This document shows positions 45,715 through 57,604 of a DNA stretch of 64,000 nt, in pieces; the stretch's first letter is position 1; each line of letters begins with the position of its first letter. Below the pieces are notes generated by a model. It searched no databases. It had not been told where the DNA came from and saw nothing but the letters and a program-made list of their open reading frames with translations. A program made the translations under genes and the position numbers. The stretch is from Pratylenchus scribneri (Eukaryota > Nematoda > Chromadorea > Rhabditida > Pratylenchidae). The stretch covers positions 2,170,001 through 2,234,000 of the forward strand of contig JAQSEB010000046.1 of assembly GCA_030063045.1 (NCBI GenBank), given 5' to 3'.

Positions 45715-48302
45715 TTAGAATCGCCTTAAAGTTTCTCTGTTTGCCATTTGAAATGTTTTTTGCATTCTCGGTAAATGATTAGGATTAATGGCCTTAAAAG
45801 CTTGGCTGGCCGCCATAGACTGTGAATGGACCGTTGGTGATGGTCTGTAAAGTTGTCCGCCCAATTTGATAAGTCCTTTGCCAATCATTTTCCGACAATC
45901 GGCTCGAATATTCTTGTTGACCAGTAAATATATGATCGGCGGTAACCCATAGATCAAATAATTGGAATAGAAGGCGATAATGATAAACAATTTGCTGACC
46001 GGCAAACGACCGATCAGTGCATGAATGGTAGTAGAGCCGACATTCACACCGCAGATTAGAGCAGCTTGGAGAAATATCTGTTAGCGTGTATAATATATAA
46101 AATCATAGAGTTTTAATCTCACAATTTTCTGGAAATTGCTCTGTTGTGGGATACCAATGGCCAATTTGGTATTTTTTAGTTCCCAAACGAAAAAGGCAAT
46201 GAAAATGGAGTAAATGATAGGAAATCCAAAGGAGAGAAACAAATTATAGTAGAAGGAGACAATGCTGGCATACTGAGAAATGAGAAAAAATTAATTAGAT
46301 AATTAGAATGAATATGAGCCCTTTGTCAAACCATTATCATTCACAAATTAAATTGGATAAAAAATTTTGATATTAAAGATATCATAATATTGTTGTTATT
46401 TATTTCTGATGTTATTTCATTATTATTTTAATGTAATTTCTAACTCACAATCCAGCTCGTAAAATGCTAATTTAATATAATTTCTAGCTCACAATCTAGC
46501 TCACAAAATGCTAATTTTACTAATATATCTAATATCTATCCATTTCCTGCTTTTATCAATTTTTTTTTGAAAATTATTATTTTCATATAATTTTTAAAGC
46601 TTTTTATGTGGTCAAAATCAAGAAAAAAAAACATTTTATAAAACCATATTTTCTAAAAAAGATTATTAGCTTATTTTTTCAAATCGTTGATATCTGAACC
46701 TATAATTTACAATTTACTTAAAATGTTTTATTTAAAATTAGTAATTGTTGCTAACTTCATTGATGTCCACAGTTATATTGTACCCTTCAAAAGGATTGAA
46801 TACCCAATTCAGCTTAACACTACTGAAAACGGCTGGACCGACGAAAAAAAACCAATAGATGCCTAAAAATTGCGGAATGACGAGCCAAATCCATGTTTTG
46901 TTACCTTTAAATTCCAATATTTATTTATTAATTAGTGTTTAATTGATTAATTAGTACCTTCAAAAATGATTGCCGCAAAATTGGGAGCGGCAATTTCCGC
47001 CAATCTATCCAATGCTAAAATGAAATCTGCACTGGTTTCGGCCACAAATAGAGCTGAAAATGGAAAAAATTTTTTGAAGCAATATTTTATTTTACCTCCT
47101 CGTACTGTTCCCAGGACATAGTTCAATTTTGGATGTGCACAAAAAATTTCACCCATAAAATTGTAAATACCGGAGATGAGACCTTGGAAATTGAGTTGGA
47201 TCACATCGATAATGCCAATGAAGAACAGAATTTTGTACGCAGAATTTGAAAGATGTTTCCGAATTGTGAATAGACAGGGGATGTAGAGGACCTAGAATGA
47301 AAGAATGATTTTAATACCTAATATATCATTATACTAGTTGAAGAAAATAAATAAGTCATCAATTATTAAGTTCTTTGAAATTGTGAGTTATTTATTTTTG
47401 TTTCTTAATATTGCCCTCAGGAGACTGGAATCATTATTTTTTCGAATCATTATTTATTAAAATAGTACGATTTGTTTAATTAAATTTAAATCTTTTTATA
47501 AGTATAAAATTGCGATCCCTGATATAATTTACATTTGGAATTGAAAGATGTTTGGTTAGGAACTGGATAAATTCAATTAATTATTTATAATTTTTATTCA
47601 ATCCCCTCCACAATTCCATTATTCTAATAAAGATCCTGGTATAGTAAATTTCCTATTAACTCCGGGGCTTATAAATTTCCGGTGGGAGTCGGTTCAGAGC
47701 CGACCGTTTCAGTGCCAGCGACTTTGGCGAGTCATAACTCAGCAAAGAAGAAACCGTTTGATGGATTGGTATCATTGGATAGAGCTATTCAAGCTCTATT
47801 GAATAGTGGATAAAGCTTTTTGGTTAATCAGAATTTTAATGACTTAAAGTGTAAAAAGTGAATAAGAGTCGTATTTCTTTATTTAGAAGCTTGTAATTAA
47901 GTGGCTATTCCACTATTCAAATATTTGCTATATATTATTAATAAAGCTTGAAGAGCTCTATTTAATGATACCAAGATTGCATCAGAGGGTTTCTTTATTG
48001 CTGAGATATGAGTCGTCAAAGTGGCTGGCACTGAAACGGCCGGCACTGAAACGTCCAACCGCGATAAATTTCGTACTCAAAAGTGGGCTTCAAATAGAGA
48101 TTTAGCTTTCAAATATAGAGGGGTTCTAATAGGAAATTTACGTTATTATGATTGATGCTACCTGGAATAAGATGAACAGCAAAATGACTAAAGTGCCATT
48201 CAATGGATTTTGCCTCTCAACAAGTGGCACTTCTTCGGGGTTAATTCGAGCGCAATTGTATTTCCTTTCCCATACTTGTGGCCGGAATAAAAATAATTCC
48301 AT
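45715..48302 (-). CDS. Srt-type serpentine receptor 2
   Basis: Exons read from 48302 downward: 48162-48302, 47096-47291, 46958-47053, 46756-46904, 46123-46272 and 45715-46077, giving 364 residues with every junction in phase. It starts MELFLFRPQVWERKYNCARI, followed by NPLNGTLVI (helix 1), LYIPCLF, KILFFIGIIDVIQ (helix 2), FCAHPKLNYVLGTV (helix 3 with its cysteine), ILALDRL, WIWLVIPQFLGIYWFFF, the loop NPFEGYN, then helices 5-7. A tail of about 60 residues follows. These features fit nematode class Srt. It aligns throughout with the receptor at 17430-20822 and seems the intact member of the pair. Intron 1 contains an element of about 500 bp. Ligand and cell type are unknown. Confidence 0.9.
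47640..48143. mobile_element. Inverted-repeat element in Srt receptor 2 intron 1
   Basis: The outer ends GTAAATTTCCTATTA and TAATAGGAAATTTAC are inverted. Further in, GACCGTTTCAGTGCCAGCGA faces TGGCACTGAAACGG, and GAGCTATTC faces GAAGAGCTC. The whole folds back almost completely. Non-coding. Confidence 0.75.
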
Positions 48303-49372
48303 ATTCTAAAATCTGAAAAATATCCAATATTGTAAAGACCAGGCCAAGATATGGCCAAAAATTTAGAAAAAATCGCCTTTTCATTTAAATTTGTGTTAAT
48401 TGGCTGATGAGAAACGGCTTATCAAAATCGCCGTGACGCTGATGAAGACGACACTAATGACCCTAACCGCGCTTTTAAAAATTGAAAATATTTTTACACT
48501 TTGAAAATTGCCAATTACTGAAAAGTCATTTGAGTCATGCTGAGTGTCTGAACAAATTCCGTGATTTTGCAATTGTAACTACAAAAAATTATGAACCGAA
48601 AATGAGCAATCAAAGGAAAAAATTTTATCATAGAATTTTAGTAAATATTTTTCAATTTTTTTGTTAATTCGAATTCGTGTAAAAAATTATTATATTTTTA
48701 ATTCCAAAAGATCAAAAAATCTAATAAATAACGAATTTAATTATAAAATTTGTCGAAGAGTATTAAATTATAATTTGGATAATAAAATTATCATGGCGAA
48801 GAGCAAATAATAATTCGCAGGTATCTGTCTGCATATTTGACTATATTTCTCTCAAAACCAATTTCGATTTTGTTGATGTTCATTTTTCATTTAATGAATT
48901 ATAAACATAATGTTTTATGAATATGTACCACTTGCTGCTGCTTTAATAATTTAATTTTAATATATGTAGACAGGTGTTTTATGAAATTAAAATTGGACAA
49001 TTTTATTAAAAAATATAAATTAATTCAATTTTAGTTTTAGCCATAGAAAGAATTCATTTTGGTTTAATTCTATTAAAAGACAATGCCATGGATATCAATA
49101 AAAACATAAAATTGTTTGCACAAAATTAATCGATAAAATGTACACAATTATAATAAGTCTATAAAATAGAATAATTAATATTAATAATATAAAAAAAAGT
49201 ATAAACAATTTTCAATAAAAGATATGATTTCACAATCCATACAGCAGCAAATCATAAATCAATATAAAAGATCAAGCAAAAAAAAATTATCGGTCTCAAA
49301 AAATTAATTTGTTTTAATTTTAATGAAATAGAATAATAAACATGAAATAGAAAAATAAAAAAAAGATAAAAT
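48303..49372. other. Intergenic, no gene seen
   Basis: AT-rich DNA between two convergently unrelated minus-strand genes. A 61-codon plus frame near 48482 has no visible family features. No repeat stands out. Confidence 0.45.
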
Positions 49373-52264
49373 TTATGCATCATCTTTAATTAAGCATTTA
49401 ATAACAAATTTATCAGCTGGAATATCGTCCAAATAATGTCTCCTTGAGAGAAACATTTCAACATATGTCAAAATAAATCCCATATATCGAACTGCTTGGA
49501 AAGCGCACTCAATTAGTTGTAAACATTCTGCATATCGTTGTGCACCTTTTAATGCATTGCCTGCCTGCTGTTGGCAATTTTTGAGGAGCAGTTGAGAATA
49601 TTTGCATTGTTCATTGTAAAGCAATTCACTGGCATGAGAGGAGAGGCCGGAAATTGCTGAATTAATTGGAAAATTAATTTGTATCAGGGTTGTCCCGGAT
49701 TGACCCTAACCGTTGACGCAAAATCCGGGACTTTTTATCAACTCATACTCTAAAACTAGAAAATAAAATTTTGGGCAAGTCCGACCCGAACCCGGAGGTT
49801 TTGGATTTTTTTACCAATTTTATGTTGTTTTTGTTTCTACGATTTTTTGTATATCCATGCGGAATTTTAGTTGAAATGATCAATGGTTAGTTACCAAATA
49901 AAAATTGGACAGGTAAAATGTTAAATTTTATTTTAGAATATCTCTTTTTGGATATTGTCGATGTTCCCCAGTGCCGTTTTGACATTTATTACTATTTTGA
50001 TATTTTTTGGCCAAACAAAATTGTACAATTTAAATTTTTACCTGCTGGAACATTAGTTAAATATTTCTCTTACAATAAACCTGGTCGTACCCGACCCGAA
50101 AATATTCGAAACCTGGACTTCAATCAGTACCCAAAAATAAGAAAATTTTTTGGCAAATCCACCTGAGAATCATGGCCAACCCATGAAAACCCCTGGTATA
50201 TTTTTAATAAGTGTTTCAATTTTTTAAGTGTAATAATATTCACAATAAAGTTTAAAAATATATTATTGGCTAATGAAAGAATTAATTATACTCTATGTTA
50301 TGATTCATAAGAATTATAAATTCCGAATCATTCTCAAAATTAAACCTGGATTTGAAACATAAATTGCAATCAGAAGGGCGAATTCTTCTCTAGAGAGCAT
50401 TGGAATTCGGCAAAATGCCTCAATTGGATTCACAAAAACTATTTTCGTCATTTGTAGAATTCTTTTAAAAATAAATTTATTATAAATTTGGTTAGAAATT
50501 AGATTTGCACCTGGGTACTTCCTTGTATTTATTTTCAAAAATATTCATTGTGGACAATCCCCTTGGGCCAGTCACTGACATTTGACCAATTTCCATAGAA
50601 TAATAAGCACTGGTCAAGGCATTTATTTGATGACCCAATTCGCGGATTAGTATTTCCTAAAATAAAAATTTAATTAATTTTTTTTGAGATATATGAATAA
50701 AAAGTTTTTTTTATAATTTATTCATAATTTTATGCACCTTATCTTTTGGCATTAATTTGTTAAAAAATGGCATTGCTTTCAAAATTCCCACAACCAACAA
50801 ATGTAAAACAATATGATGTTTTCGGATTTTTGGGTGCAATTTGCCATATCCATTTTCGATTATTTCCCTCTGCAGTTGGAGAATTTCATCATTGGAAGAA
50901 TGGTCAAAATAAGGCTAAAAAAACAATAATAAAAAAAATTTTATAACTTTATTTTAATTGAATTTTTTTAGTAAATTTAAATATTTTAAAAATTACGGAA
51001 AAGCAATCAGCCAATGAAAGAATATTTTCCTGGCCATCGAGGACTTCTTCAATGCTGCTGAATTTATTCAAATAAAAATCCGGTAAATCGAAACATCGCT
51101 CCCTTATTTGCCGATGAGCATTCAAAATTTTTGTCAAGTGTAAAATTTGATTGCATTCCTTTTAATTAAATTAATTTAAATAATTAATTAATTGATTTAA
51201 TATTACCAGTTCCAATTCTTGGCAATATTTGTTATTCTCAAATCCATTTAATTTTTTTGATTCATTCATCATCAATTCTTTTCGACGCTTTTCCAATGAA
51301 TAAAAAACTCGTTGTTTATTTTCAGTTAACATATTCACTCTCGAAGGGTCCATGCCCAATAGAAGACATTTGTCCAGACGACAGCCGCGACATTTATCTT
51401 GTTTATTAAATTAAATTTTTTATTTTAAAATATATTTTGGAAATTTAGATTTTTTGTATTTCATTTGGGATTGGTTGAGGATTTTTTTGCCGAGAGATTG
51501 GGATCTTTGGAAGAAAGTTTAATAACTACTTGATCTAGACCCCCAACAATATACCTAATCAATAGAAATTATCGAGACGCGTCGATTGATATAAAATTTT
51601 TAAAAGTTTTGCCAAAATTCAAAGTATTAAACCGTTTGAACCAATTTTGATTTTTATTATAACTCTTTTAGTTTTGAACCAAACCCTAACAAACTATATA
51701 TCAATCGACGCGACTCAATAATCTCTATCGATTGGGTATAATGTTGAGGGTCTAGGAACACGTACTAATAAGTTATTAAACTTATGCAAAAGATCACAAT
51801 CTCTCAGCAAAAATTACTTTTATCTTTTGGGATTAATTCTATTTTTGGTATTTTATTAGGGAATTAATTTTGATATTTTCTATTTCATTCCGTAAATGTT
51901 CAATTTTTTTCTTCCGGAAAGTCTTATTCTTTTTGTGTTTTCCCAATTTTTTTTGAGTGTGTTTTTCCGGAATTATGGATAAAAATGATATTTTTCCACC
52001 TTTCTTCAGATCACATTTTCCATCTAATAAGCAAAAATATTGTATTTGATTGATTACAATTCGTCGAAAAAATTGTTTACAACCTAAAAAACAATATTGT
52101 ATTTAAAATAATTTTATATAAAATTTTTTACTATTGCAACTCAGAATATTGTAATATTTGAAGCGAGTGAATTTGCCACAAATTAAACAATTCTCCGGTT
52201 TATTTATTTTCTTATTATGTCTCCATTTTTTCATTTCTGTCGAAATTTCATTTGTTGTGATCAT
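49373..52264 (-). CDS. Nuclear hormone receptor
   Basis: Exons read from 52264 downward: 52132-52264, 52000-52083, 51207-51397, 50997-51158, 50738-50914, 50511-50656, 50346-50461 and 49373-49656, giving 430 residues in phase. The DNA-binding domain is at about residues 26-90. Finger 1 is C-LI-C-x13-C-NS-C followed by KQFFRR. Finger 2 is C-x5-C-x6-C-x2-C (YFC...GKC...KCRGC), then RLDKCLLLGMDPSRV. Most receptors have nine residues in the middle of finger 2, so three are missing here. A helical ligand-binding domain follows (IRELGHQINALTSAYYSMEI, NPIEAFCRIPMLSREEFALL, and FILTYVEMFLSRRHYLDDIP near the end). Nuclear receptors of this kind are ligand-regulated transcription factors, greatly expanded in nematodes. 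The last intron holds an inverted-repeat element. Confidence 0.9.
49682..50199. mobile_element. Inverted-repeat element in nuclear receptor intron 7
   Basis: The ends are TATCAGGGTTGTC on the left and the inverse of TACCAGGGGTTTTC on the right. GTCCGACCCGAACCCGG inside the left half is echoed by CGTACCCGACCCGAAAATAT in the right half. Non-coding. Confidence 0.55.
51530..51785. repeat. F1 palindrome in nuclear receptor intron 2
   Basis: The arms carry ATCGAGACGCGTCGATTGAT and its inverse ATCAATCGACGCGACTC, with AAACCGTTTGAACC near the middle. It is an F1 copy of the CGCGTCGA variant. Confidence 0.65.
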
Positions 52265-52740
52265 ATTTATAATTTTTTCTTAAAATATAACTTAAAAATA
52301 TTTAATAAAACATTTTAAAATCTAATTTTGTTGAAAAGGATTTGAAAAATAATAATGTGGTAATTAGAAACCGCATATTTTTTATTTAGCTAAAAAGGCA
52401 TTTTCATTCATCATTTGTGTTTACTTTACAAATTCATAGAGAGATAGTAACTAGCTGCTTTAAGTCAGACCAAGGCACGGGTGCTCTCAGCCAGTCAGCC
52501 ATTTTGGCCCATAAATCGATAAAAAGGTTTGAATTGAAAGGAAGAATGTTTGGATGATGGCTGAAATAATAATTAGAGTTATGAATGAAAAAAATTGTGA
52601 GAAAAAATTATATAAATTAATTAAATAAAATTGGTAATAATAAATATTTTGTACATTGTTTTTGTTAAAATTAAATTATGACCATATCTTCTAGAGCTCT
52701 AATAAATATTAGAGCCCTATAATATGTGAAATTCATTTAA
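52265..52740. other. Intergenic, no gene seen
   Basis: AT-rich DNA upstream of the nuclear receptor start. It ends at the TTTAAG acceptor-like word that opens the relic exon at 52742. Confidence 0.45.
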
Positions 52741-52741
52741 G

Positions 52742-53195
52742 AGGCGGCAAAAGTAGCATTCAATGTGCTGTATTCTCCGGTGGGCCAGAATTGCTTTTGT
52801 TGTCCGGGTCAGAAATGCTTCTGTCTTCCGAGGCCAGAATTGCTTTTGTTGTCCGGGTCAGAATTGCTTCTGTTGTACATTTTGTGTAGCCCTCCTTTCA
52901 TTAAATATGCTATTTTGTGTAACCCTCCTTTCATTAAATATGCCATTTTGTGTAGCCCTCCTTTCATTAAATATACAATTTTGTGTAACCCTCCTTTCAT
53001 TAAATATGCCATTTTGTGTAGCCCTCTTTTCATTAAATATGCCATTTTGTGTAGCCCTCCTTTCATTAAATATACAATATGGTGTAACCCTCCTTTCATT
53101 AAATATACAATTTTGTGTAACCCTCCTTTCATTAAATATACAATATTGTGTAGCCCTCTTTTCATTAAATATGCCATTTTGTGTAATCCCTATAG
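52742..53195 (+). pseudogene. Relic exon 2 of the cysteine-rich family, expanded in repeats
   Basis: After TTTAAG, the same acceptor as in genes A and B, the frame reads GGKSSIQCAVFSGG, matching GGIQCVVFPSG of protein A. One base is then out of step, and another frame gives GQNCFCCPGQKC, matching the CC part. Instead of a donor, about 25 bp units (CAGAATTGCTTTTGTTGTCC) follow, and from about 52883 some ten copies of a 33 bp unit (GTGTAGCCCTCCTTTCATTA). No exon 1 or exon 3 is seen nearby. Long frames on both strands here are repeat products. Confidence 0.65.
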
Positions 53196-53199
53196 TACA

Positions 53200-53385
53200 T
53201 CGAACCCCTCCATAGTCTTGCTAAGCCACCTAACCCAGCAAAACCTTACCAAAGGCTTTCCAATCCAACTAACCCAGCAAAAACCTACCAAAGTCTTTCT
53301 AAGCCACCTCACCCAGCAAAACCCTACCAAAGGCTTTCTAATCCAACTAACCCAGCAAAACCTACCAAAAGCTTTCTAAGTTTAA
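53200..53385. repeat. 40 bp tandem repeat
   Basis: About four and a half copies of TAA(G/C)CCA(C/A)CTAACCCAGC followed by AAAACCTACCAAAG(G/T)CTTTC directly follow the 33 bp array. The unit differs from the 33 bp unit, so two separate expansions adjoin. Confidence 0.75.
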
Positions 53386-53643
53386 TAAAAAATATATATT
53401 TTGCTCATATATAAAAAACAATATCTCTTTAAAAATGATAATTTAATTAAAATTTTAATTTGAGTCATTATATTTGAATTCTCCAAATCTTAAATACTTT
53501 TAAATTCATTTCAAATTCAATTCCTAATTTCAAAATTATTTACATTTTATATTTTGAAAATTAATCGAGGATATTGCAAAAAAATTAGTAAAATGAGGAA
53601 ATTTGTTTCTTGATCGGTCGCTTCCTTTTCCTTCAAAAAATTC

Positions 53644-56456
53644 TCAAAGTGTTGCAGCAATTGTTGTTCGTAAATTGGCTGCATGGGAAGGATGGTTCAA
53701 TGAAGTGTCAACTCGGGCCTTCACAATGCCCAACACTTTGAGGAACGCCTTTCGATAGGGTTTCACCAGGATGATGCTGGCCAACGGGTTCAACACCTAA
53801 AAATACAACATTAAATTAGGTAATTGTATTTTGGCCTCACTGGAATGAAATAGAGGGGAATGGCCGAATAAATCATGTATTTAATTGTGCACATATCATG
53901 AAGGAATATTGGCGTAATTGTTTGAATGGCCAACTCAATCACATCCATTGTAGGTAAAATTGCCTTAAAAATTTTTTAATGAAATTCAAATATATTATTT
54001 GATTTTAATTAATTTAAGCTTGCAGTTATTCTTGTTAGAAATAGTGAATTATCAACATTTTAAAAATAATAAGCTAGGATAATTTAGTGCTGCTATGCAT
54101 AAATATGAACTTATTTTAATTCATTTTTTATCATCTTAGTAAAAATGATATTTATAATTGTGAATTATATTTAATAAATGTCTGCATTTTCTTAACAAAA
54201 AGGTAAATTAGACAAAGTTAAGGAAATATTTTATGCTTTAGAGTAGGACAGATTCGGCCTGGATTTGAGAAAATCGATGAAATTTCAAATCGATTGGGAA
54301 ATTTTGCTCAAAATAACCGAAAATAGAAGAAATCGAAATCTAAAATCGACATTTTTCAAAAAACGAAAACCGTTTTTTTAAACCGACAAGTTCGAAAAAT
54401 CGACTATGTCCTATTCTATTTTTTTTTGTATACCCAATTACCCTAGGGAAAAGTGGCCGACAAATAAATAAATTTAAATGTCATAATTACAATTTTTCAA
54501 AATTAAATAATAAAATTTCCTTTATTTAAATTTTATTTACTTGAATAAGAAGGGCCCTGGTGACTTGTTGATTGTAATCGCGCATTTTACTCTTTTTGCC
54601 TCGATCTGCCATTCCCTCTTGAACGGTCAATTCCGTTGTTTTACTAATGTAACGTCGAGTGCCCATTGTGCAAAACTGCAAGAAAAATTTTTTAAAAATT
54701 TTTAAATAAATTAATAAAAAAATAAATTTTTATTTTGATAAATTAAAAAAAAATTTAATTTAATTCTCACAATGATAATTCCATAGCAAGTGCCAAACAA
54801 AGCGACCATTACAGCACAATGGAAAATCCAGACTGGGGCTCGCTGAATGAATAAAATTTTACAAAAATAAATTCCTTTGCTTACCGCATAAGTGAATGAG
54901 GAAAAACGAATTTCGGTCAGTCCAACTTCCTCTTCAACCAATTTGGCCAAATTTGTCATTGCCGGATGCTTCTCTTCAAATGGATAATCCGACACATAAT
55001 GCAGGGCAACATGCGCAATTAGGAGGATAATCAACACCAAACCCGTCAAATATTTCACTTTACTCGGAATTGTGCCATCACTAAAATAATATTAAATGAT
55101 AGTTAATTTAAATTACGAATTAAAAATTGACAATTTATTTAGGCCATAAAATATAGACAAATAGGGATTTATTTTAATGAAAAAAATCCGTTTTAACCTT
55201 TAATCTATCTTAAGCCTAAAATCCAATAACAAAGCCTATCCATAATATTCTCATTTTCATAAAATTGTTATTCTCTTAAAATTTTTTTGCTCATGGTTAA
55301 AATAAAATTACATTAAAAGATTTTTAATTTAAATATATTTTTTTCCAATTTAATAATTTTTCCACCTGCTGATCATATAGTAGCGAAAAATGAATTGAAT
55401 TGTTGTGCAGCACACAAAAAGCAGCAACATTTGAAGCCAAAGAACATTTGCCTATAAATTTTATCACAATATAGATTTATAAAGATTCTATTTTATAATT
55501 ATTTTAAATCTATTTTTAAATAATTAAATTGCTAAAATTGTACCGAATAATTATAAAGTTGTGGCAAATTCCGGAAGAAGCCATTTTGTACAATGCCAAA
55601 ATATCCGTGGTCAACAATCTAAGAAATTTTAATTTTTTTTTTAAATTTCTTAGATTCACCGAAATTGGTTGAGTCATAAAGGTGCAAATAGCAATGAAAA
55701 TGTCCTTAAAATATAAATTAAATATATTAATTTTAGATGTTTAAAATTTAATTTATCAGTTAATCAGAGAAATGATGAGAGAGTTTGCATTTGTCCCTTC
55801 TTATTTTTTTCACTTCCCCTTTGTTTACACAGCGACATTTTTCCCTATTAAGGGTAGAATATGATTCTATATAATCGCCGCATTTTAATCAAATTTTAGA
55901 ATTCCAGAGTTGCTGGTACTGGTACCCAAAAAAAATTAAATGTTGGCTGCCAGCCAAAGGGATATTCTTTACTTTTTTTTTGTTTGCCCCAATTATGTGT
56001 GATTTTCTTTGGAATTTATTAATAAAATTTGCTTATATTTAATCATTTTATTAATTTATTAATTTGAATTTTAAAAATAAAACATAATTTTTGTACAAAA
56101 TATAATTCTTCATTTTTGGATTTTCTAATTTTTCGGAATTTTTAAAATTTTATAAAATTTTTATTTAATATAATTTAATTTTAAAAATAATTTTACCATA
56201 AAGCATGGAGCCAACAACAATTTACTGTACACCAACATTGGTGCCGGTGTTTTCGTTTTGATCAACCAAATGAGAAGGGAATTAAAAATGAGGGCAAGGG
56301 AAAATGTGCCAACTGCAACTCGGCGATAAGTTAAACGAATTATGTCTGATGAATAAATGAATTAAAATAATTAATAAAAATTAATTTAATTAAAATACCG
56401 GGTGATCGGCTGGGCAACACTTCTTCAATTAAAAAGGTGAAATTATTGGATTCCAT
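53644..56456 (-). CDS. Serpentine receptor, Srd/Str-like
   Basis: Ten exons read from 56456 downward: 56399-56456, 56197-56345, 55660-55704, 55544-55618, 55366-55451, 54885-55080, 54771-54842, 54541-54675, 53841-53963 and 53644-53796, giving 363 residues with all junctions in phase. Features are helix 1 (AVGTFSLALIFNSLLIWLI), the loop KTKTPAPMLVYSKLLL, helix 2 CFMDIFIAI, the extracellular stretch DHGYFGIVQNGFFRNL, helix 3 with CCTTIQFIFRYYMI, YLTGLVLIILLIAHVAL (helix 4), a long loop, helix 5 (WIFHCAVMVALFGTCYGIII), helix 6 (LLIQAILPTMDV) and YFIPVLNPLASIILVKPYR (helix 7). The end motif NPL...VKPYR and the TP...YSK loop are typical of the nematode Str/Srd group. It differs clearly from the two Srt receptors. 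Confidence 0.88.
54241..54417. mobile_element. Inverted-repeat element with AAATCGA core, receptor intron 8
   Basis: The left end GAGTAGGACAGATTCGG and the right end CGACTATGTCCTATTCT are inverted. The interior repeats AAATCGA and CGAAAA words. The left end nearly equals that of 11563-11733 (AGTAGGACAGACTCGG), whose core is CGGTTC, so ends are shared and cores differ. Confidence 0.75.
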
Positions 56457-57604
56457 TTTATTCGAATTTCTGAAAGATAATTTTTAGATTTAAATTGGAA
56501 ACAATAATAATATCCGTTAAATTATTAATTTTGCCCAAATTTTTTGTGTTGAAAAAGTATAATTTTTAATGTTATATTTCTCTTAAATTTAGGATTAGAT
56601 TTAGATAATTATGGTACAATATTTAATCAATTTATGTCTTCAGAATATTGTCTGTAGTCTGGACATTTTAGAATAAGATATAGGGTTTAATTAGCAAGAT
56701 TGTACTTAATTTAATTGAAACGGGCACTTTAGCCATATTTTATGCACTCAAAAAATTGCAATTTTTGACACGAAGATTTATATATAAGTCTAATAATTTT
56801 ATGTATAAATTAAATTACTGTATTTTTTAAAAGTATAATTCATTTTAGTTTATGTAGGAGCATTCCTGGCACTGACGAAAAATGTTTGTTATTTGACAAT
56901 ATTTTAAATTGAAAAAAAACACAGCTTTTATAATCGAGAAATGCACTTTAAAAAGCAAATTGTTGTTTTTCAAGGAATTGAGAGGAAACAGGAAATTAGT
57001 CTTCTTAAAATTAGGTCACATTTTAATATAAAATTGGCCTAGGACACAACAACAATCACTTCCTAATTATATGTTCATTCACCCATTTCACAATTAACCA
57101 ATATCCCAGGACATTTTACGCGTCAAACACTTGTTTATTAGTCAAATTTCTGTCTACAATTTATATTTTTAAAGCGTAAAACATAACAATTGCTTCCTGA
57201 TTAATGTTTTTGACCATTTTTATACAATTGGCAGTCTTAAGACATTTTATGTGTCCGATATATGGGCCATTATATGTCACATGACCTTTGAATATGATTA
57301 CCAATGTTTTTTCTAAAGTACAGAGAGAACATTGGAGGACTGAGAATAAAAAGAATAATAGGTAGATAATTGTGAATGGGCATTTTCATAATTATGTCAA
57401 ATGAGGAAAATTGTTGAAATTGGCCTGGATTCGAGGAATAGACATTCATCTGACATGATTAAAAAATTTAAAAATTATTTGTCTACTGGATGATAGTATT
57501 CGATGAATTGGGATATAGATAGTCCAATATTATTTGCAATCTAGGTATAAGGATTTTACATCGGTTTCAATATTTCAATAATTTGTCAAATTTTAATAGA
57601 AATT
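56457..57604. other. Intergenic, no gene seen
   Basis: AT-rich DNA upstream of the Srd-like receptor. Weakly inverted words (GGCCTAGGACAC, CAGGACATTTTACGCGTCAA, AAGACATTTTATGTGTCC) at about 57030-57260 suggest an old element, but I cannot set its ends. Confidence 0.4.

Noticed and set aside
52763..53379. Overlapping frames of 122-204 codons rich in cysteine, phenylalanine and leucine
   Set aside because: Products of the 25, 33 and 40 bp tandem arrays; three frames on two strands are open at once.
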